This document shows, in pieces, positions 60,305 to 64,000 of a DNA stretch of 64,000 nucleotides. The translations under genes and the position numbers were made by a program. Source of the stretch: Ruminococcus flavefaciens (GTDB lineage: Bacteria > Bacillota > Clostridia > Oscillospirales > Ruminococcaceae); assembly GCF_900108555.1 (NCBI RefSeq), contig NZ_FNWV01000003.1, positions 279,214-343,213 of the forward strand. The letters run 5' to 3'. Under the pieces are notes generated by a model, which saw nothing but the letters and a program-made list of their open reading frames with translations, was not told the DNA's origin and did no database searches. Numbering within the stretch: position 1 is the first letter of the stretch; every line of letters starts with the position of its first letter.

Positions 60305-61885
60305 ATGAAATGTCCACGGTGCGGAACAGACAACGAAGCGGGTTTCAGGTTCTGCGTTAAATGCGGCGTTAACCTCGAAGATCCGCAGGATATTAACATT
60401 GAACAGCTGGATATGGGCGGCTATTACTCCGAAGAAGACTCTGCCTCGGGCAGTTTTACTTTCGGAAGCGGCACTTTTACTATAAGCGATACCCCTTCTA
60501 ACGATTCTTCGTCAGATCTTTATACTGCTGCTGAACTTAATGATACAGACGAAGAGTTTGATTTCAGCAGCTTTGACGAGCCTTTTATACCAAAGCTCGA
60601 TACAGGAAGAGTTACTTTGCCTGAACAGACAAGAGCAGTCCGTCAGGCTCAGATGAATAATGCAAATCAGCTGCGCCAGCAAAGCGCTATGCAGGGTATA
60701 CCTGCGCCTAATGGTATGCCGGGTATACCGCAGCCTGTTGCGATGCAGGGTATCCCTGCTGCACCAAGCGGTATGCAGAGTATAGCACCACAGGGCGGTA
60801 TGCAGGGTGTCCCTGCACCGAGTGGTATGCAGAGCATAGCACCACAGGGCGGTATGCAAGGCATCTCTGCGCCTAATGGAATGCAGGGAATACCACAGCC
60901 TGCTGCGATGCAGGGAGTTCCTGCTCAGAACGGAGGCTCACAGGCAAACGGTATGCCTGTATATGGTCAGCCCGTAATGTATGGTCAGCCACAGCTGATA
61001 GGCTATGACCAGAATGGTATGCCTGTTTACGGTCAGCCTTTGATGTATAATCAGCCACAGCTGATAGGCTATGACCAGAACGGTATGCCTGTTTACGGTC
61101 AGCCTGTGATGTATGCACAGCCGCAGATAATCGGCTGCGACCAGAACGGTATGCCCGTCTATGGACAGCCTGTGGTCATCAATCCTGCACAGGCAGGCGA
61201 GCTGGCTGATATACCCGTTGTGCCTGCTATGGGCGGTATACCTGTTGTTCAGCCAATGGGCGGCAATATGCAGATGAACCAGCCTGTTCCTCCTCCTGTA
61301 GAGGATAAGAACAAGGTCGAAGTTCCCGATGATTTCTGGGAATTCTTTGACGGCGGCAAGGCTACCGAACACGCCGAGACCGATCCTACCGATGACTTTT
61401 TCGGTAAGCGCAATGAGGACCTCGGCAGCTTAAAGCGTCCCGAGAAGAAGAAAGTATCATATATGAACGATACTCCTCTTGTTGATGCAAGCAAGCTCAA
61501 GAAAAACGAGGAATCGAAATATAATAAAATGTTCATGCGTTCGGCAGAAGTTGCCGATCCAAGTGCTCTCGAAGCCAAAAAGGAACAGCGACGCTTTGAT
61601 TATATGGGCTCTACAAAAGCTGTTGACGCATCAGAGCTCCGCGCAAAAGAAGAGCGCAAGTCATGGAACGTAATGTCGTCGGCAGGCATGGCTGATCCCA
61701 GCGAATTGCAGGCAAATACCAAGCAGCGCACAGGTTCGATGATGGCTCAGGCAGATCATGCTGTTCAGGCAATGCCCAAAAAAACAAAGACCTATAACGA
61801 TGAGATAGATGCGATAGAGCTTCCTGAAGAGATGAAAGCGAAAAAGACAAATAAAACGGAAATTCCCGGCTTGCCGGAATTTTAA
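60305..61885 (+). CDS. Zinc-ribbon protein with Gly/Met/Pro/Gln-rich repeats
   Basis: 526-residue cytoplasmic protein. The N-terminus MKCPRCGTDNEAGFRFCVKCG is a double-CxxC zinc ribbon. Residues about 125-230 contain repeats built on GMQGIPAP and GMQSIAPQ; 245-320 contain four copies around YDQNGMPVYGQPVMY; the C-terminal third has three to four copies of a unit with VDASELRAKEE or ADPSALEAKKE. No membrane segment. The low-complexity parts suggest a disordered scaffold. ATG 60305 follows AAAGGAAGTGATTCT. No known function; mscL follows 42 bases later. Confidence 0.75.
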   Translation: MKCPRCGTDNEAGFRFCVKCGVNLEDPQDINIEQLDMGGYYSEEDSASGSFTFGSGTFTISDTPSNDSSSDLYTAAELNDTDEEFDFSSFDEPFIPKLDTGRVTLPEQTRAVRQAQMNNANQLRQQSAMQGIPAPNGMPGIPQPVAMQGIPAAPSGMQSIAPQGGMQGVPAPSGMQSIAPQGGMQGISAPNGMQGIPQPAAMQGVPAQNGGSQANGMPVYGQPVMYGQPQLIGYDQNGMPVYGQPLMYNQPQLIGYDQNGMPVYGQPVMYAQPQIIGCDQNGMPVYGQPVVINPAQAGELADIPVVPAMGGIPVVQPMGGNMQMNQPVPPPVEDKNKVEVPDDFWEFFDGGKATEHAETDPTDDFFGKRNEDLGSLKRPEKKKVSYMNDTPLVDASKLKKNEESKYNKMFMRSAEVADPSALEAKKEQRRFDYMGSTKAVDASELRAKEERKSWNVMSSAGMADPSELQANTKQRTGSMMAQADHAVQAMPKKTKTYNDEIDAIELPEEMKAKKTNKTEIPGLPEF

Positions 61886-61926
61886 TAAACTATATTCTAA
61901 CACTTTTTAAGGAGATGTTGTAAAAA

Positions 61927-62349
61927 ATGAAGAAGTTTTTACAGGAATTCAAAGAATTCGCACTCAAAGGCAACGTAATGGATATGGCTATCGGTGTTAT
62001 CATCGGTGCAGCTTTCGGAAGCATCGTAAGTGCTCTTACCGATAACTTTATCACTCCTCTCATCGCGGCTATCACAGGCGGTGCTGAGAAGGACGAAAAC
62101 GGCGTTATGCAGCTTGTAGGCGGTAAGTTCACAGTTGCAGGTGTTGATTTCAATTATGGTGCATTTATTTCCGCAGTTCTTAATTTCCTCATCATCGCTA
62201 TCATTCTTTTCTGCCTCCTCAAGGCTGTAAACAAGGCAATGGCTATCGGCAAGAAGAAGGAAGAAGAAAAGCCTGCTGAGCCGCCAAAGGAAGAAGTTCT
62301 TCTTACAGAGATCAGAGATCTCCTCAAGGCACAGAACGAAAAGAAATAA
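61927..62349 (+). CDS. mscL: Large-conductance mechanosensitive channel
   Basis: 140-residue MscL. FLQEFKEFALKGNVMDMAIGVIIGAAFG is the N-terminal helix and first membrane helix (quoted in part), the second membrane helix is AVLNFLIIAIILFCLLKAVN, and the cytoplasmic helix carries EVLLTEIRDLL. It opens under membrane tension to release solutes during osmotic down-shock. AAGGAGATGTTG precedes the start. The IS element begins 34 bases after its stop, so its native terminator has probably been displaced. Confidence 0.95.
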   Translation: MKKFLQEFKEFALKGNVMDMAIGVIIGAAFGSIVSALTDNFITPLIAAITGGAEKDENGVMQLVGGKFTVAGVDFNYGAFISAVLNFLIIAIILFCLLKAVNKAMAIGKKKEEEKPAEPPKEEVLLTEIRDLLKAQNEKK

Positions 62350-62383
62350 GTTGTTATTACATAGAAAACCTCCGCACAAGGCG

Positions 62384-62400
62384 TAATGTCATTAAGCTAA
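62384..62400 (+). repeat. Left terminal inverted repeat of the IS
   Basis: TAATGTCATTAAGCTAA, exact reverse complement of 63984-64000. Confidence 0.88.
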
Positions 62401-62411
62401 GGAAAAGTAAA

Positions 62412-62450
62412 ATAATCACAGGAATCAGAATGATCCTGTGATTATTTTTT
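62412..62450. terminator. Hairpin inside the left IS end
   Basis: ATAATCACAGGA pairs with TCCTGTGATTAT, followed by TTTTTT. It probably shields the transposase gene from mscL read-through. Confidence 0.75.
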
Positions 62451-62548
62451 TATGTATAAAATGTAAATTTTGCAAAAAGGTATTGACAAAAAGCCGAAAA
62501 TGTGCGGCGCAGCTAATCAGATATACACATCTGATTGGAGGTTTTACC

Positions 62549-63850
62549 GTGCAAAAATACTGTAATATTGTCAAAAATAAGCTTAACACTCTTATCATCA
62601 ACATGGAGAAAAATATCTCTGATTTTGTAGTTGATCCTAAGAGAGATTTTATTCGAAAAAGCGAGCTGTCTTTCTCAAAAACAATGCGGTTTATTTTGAG
62701 TATGGGCAGCCAGACTCTTAGCAGTGAGCTTATGGAGTTTTATGGCCTGGATCAGAAAGCAGTGTCGGTTTCAGCTGTTGTTCAGAGAAGAGCCAAGATA
62801 CTGCCTGCTGCATTTCTTCATTTGTTCCATAAATTAAACGAGTCATTTTCTCAGACCTGTTTCTTTCATGGTTACAGACTTTATGCTGTGGATGGTTCTG
62901 ATATACATATTCCCACTATCCATGATGACCACAACACTCATTACAACGCTAATATTGATTCAAAAGGATACAATCTTATGCATCTGAATGCATTGTATGA
63001 CCTTATGAACCGTAGATATATCGATGCTGTTTTACAGGACAGTCGATGCGAAAATGAGCATACCGCTCTCATAAGTATGGCAAAAAAGTTGAGCGAAGAT
63101 TCAATTATCATTGCTGACAGAGGATATGAAGCATACAATACTATTGCTCACCTTGAAAATAATGGCTTGAAATACGTTATCAGAATCAAAACAACAGCAG
63201 GAATTGCCCAGAAATTCAATATTCCAGCCGATAAAGAGACAGACTTTACTGCTGATATTCTTCTTACAAGAAGACAAACAAATGAAGTTAAGTCGAATCC
63301 TGATAAATTTAGATTCCTTAATTCGCAGGTCGTTTTTGATTTTCTTCCGAAGTGTTCGAAAGATACCTATCCGCTAAAATTTCGCATCATTAGAATCAAG
63401 ATATCTGAAGATAACTATGAGACCATTGTTACCAATCTCTGTGATGATGAGTTCTCTGCCGAAGATATCAAGATGATCTACAAAATGCGCTGGGGGATCG
63501 AGACTTCATTCAGAGAGCTAAAATACCATGTTGGTCTTATTGCTTTCCATTCAAAGAGAAAGGACTGCGTGATACAGGAAATCTTTGCAAGTCTTATCAT
63601 GTATAACTTCTCTATGCTGATTACCGAAAATATCACCATAGATGACGATAAGCATAATGATTACCGCTATAAAATCAATTATGCTTTTGCTATACATATC
63701 TGCATCAAATTCTTTCGCTCTGCACACGCAAATCCTTTACTTGTGGAAGAACTGATAGCAAGAAACAAGTGTCCTGTCAGACCTGATCGTATTGCTGATA
63801 GAAAAACTCGTTGCCATTCTGCTATCGGCTTCAATTACAGGTTATCATAA
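62549..63850 (+). CDS. IS4-family DDE transposase
   Basis: 433 residues from GTG 62549 (ribosome binding site TGGAGG, 9 bases upstream). DDE catalytic residues are visible: Asp in YAVDGSDI, Asp in IIADRGYEAY and Glu in the Y-2-R-3-E-6-K signature WGIETSFRELKYHVG. It appears full length without frameshifts, so the element may be active. Confidence 0.9.
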   Translation: MQKYCNIVKNKLNTLIINMEKNISDFVVDPKRDFIRKSELSFSKTMRFILSMGSQTLSSELMEFYGLDQKAVSVSAVVQRRAKILPAAFLHLFHKLNESFSQTCFFHGYRLYAVDGSDIHIPTIHDDHNTHYNANIDSKGYNLMHLNALYDLMNRRYIDAVLQDSRCENEHTALISMAKKLSEDSIIIADRGYEAYNTIAHLENNGLKYVIRIKTTAGIAQKFNIPADKETDFTADILLTRRQTNEVKSNPDKFRFLNSQVVFDFLPKCSKDTYPLKFRIIRIKISEDNYETIVTNLCDDEFSAEDIKMIYKMRWGIETSFRELKYHVGLIAFHSKRKDCVIQEIFASLIMYNFSMLITENITIDDDKHNDYRYKINYAFAIHICIKFFRSAHANPLLVEELIARNKCPVRPDRIADRKTRCHSAIGFNYRLS

Positions 63851-63926
63851 TTATTTGCTTATGTCAATCTTTTTTCAGGCAGATCTCGTATCTGTCTTTT
63901 CGTCATGCAATTTTGGCGAATGTAAT

Positions 63927-63967
63927 AACAGGAGTATGCCTGGTAATATTCCCAACATACTCCTGTT
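63927..63967. terminator. Hairpin inside the right IS end
   Basis: AACAGGAGTATG pairs with CATACTCCTGTT, followed by CCTTTAG. It terminates the transposase transcript or blocks transcription from outside. Confidence 0.7.
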
Positions 63968-63983
63968 CCTTTAGCGTATTTGG

Positions 63984-64000
63984 TTAGCTTAATGACATTA
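63984..64000 (+). repeat. Right terminal inverted repeat of the IS
   Basis: TTAGCTTAATGACATTA at the last bases of the window. Confidence 0.88.

Larger units (their letters stand above)
62384..64000 (+). mobile_element. IS4-family insertion sequence, right end at window edge
   Basis: Bounded by the 17-base inverted repeats TAATGTCATTAAGCTAA (62384-62400) and TTAGCTTAATGACATTA (63984-64000), which match perfectly. It holds one transposase gene, with hairpins just inside each end that would stop transcription entering the element. Length is about 1,617 bases; a few more bases may lie past the window. The target duplication cannot be checked. Confidence 0.88.

Noticed and set aside
62485..62548. 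Promoter of the transposase from TTGACA near 62,483
   Set aside because: No -10 hexamer at a suitable distance.
1..64000. tRNA, rRNA or CRISPR array
   Set aside because: No tRNA-like cloverleaf ending, rRNA segment or regularly spaced direct repeats were noticed on reading.

Overview
The window fits a low-to-mid GC Gram-positive of the Clostridia, most likely a rumen or gut Ruminococcus. The evidence is sortase/LPXTG pili, dockerin-type repeats, a type III glutamine synthetase next to an Amt-PII ammonium channel, consensus TTGACA-17-TATAAT promoters and strong GGAGG ribosome binding sites. I saw no tRNA, rRNA or CRISPR array. The species call is inference.

Layout. 1-770: end of a zinc-ribbon gene and a SUKH (SMI1/KNR4) protein. 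900-12,830: two divergent pilus loci (minus: signal peptidase, class C sortase, pilin; plus: coiled-coil protein, signal peptidase, 1,477-residue tip adhesin, major pilin, class C sortase) plus a separate sortase. 13,400-18,380: polysaccharide control (fused BY-kinase, PHP phosphatase, sugar acyltransferase, and a UDP-sugar dehydrogenase carrying its own DNA-binding domain), with remnants of a possible recombinase and of a GH13 enzyme. 19,100-23,370: nitrogen assimilation (Amt-PII fusion, GSIII) behind a hairpin-rich leader. 23,400-35,100: a large sulfur region. 35,300-39,300: small regulators (HTH/coiled-coil protein, stand-alone Spo0A DNA-binding domain, macro-domain protein, VWA protein) and two structured noncoding elements. 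39,300-49,160: a secreted CHAP/dockerin/leucine-rich protein and a 2,286-residue RHS toxin with a probable immunity gene. 49,200-51,900: McrBC with a short McrC. 52,000-58,400: VOC protein, DUF3795 protein, membrane MutS-like ATPase, a large palindromic repeat and carB. 58,600-64,000: VanY-type carboxypeptidase, zinc-ribbon repeat protein, mscL, and an IS4-family element filling the right edge.

The sulfur region is the most notable part. It encodes a CymR-type Rrf2 regulator, CysK, serine acetyltransferase, a family 2A encapsulin shell with its cysteine desulfurase cargo, a MoaD-MoeB-rhodanese triple fusion, and a gene set (ThiS-like carrier ending GGGQ, MoeB/ThiF E1, JAMM protease, TusA, thioredoxin, thioredoxin reductase, MetY) matching protein-thiocarboxylate homocysteine synthesis. 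A shared 10-mer, GATAGGAATT, lies just downstream of the -10 boxes of cymR, cysK and the acetyltransferase, suggesting one regulon: serine acetylation, sulfide capture, persulfide generation inside a protein shell, and sulfur transfer to carrier proteins.

Other leads are the self-regulating HTH-dehydrogenase fusion with a perfect palindrome below its promoter, a three-stem leader that hides the ribosome binding site of the VWA gene, a pseudoknot-capable element near 36.8 kb, and a short promoter-to-terminator unit at 23.45-23.66 kb.
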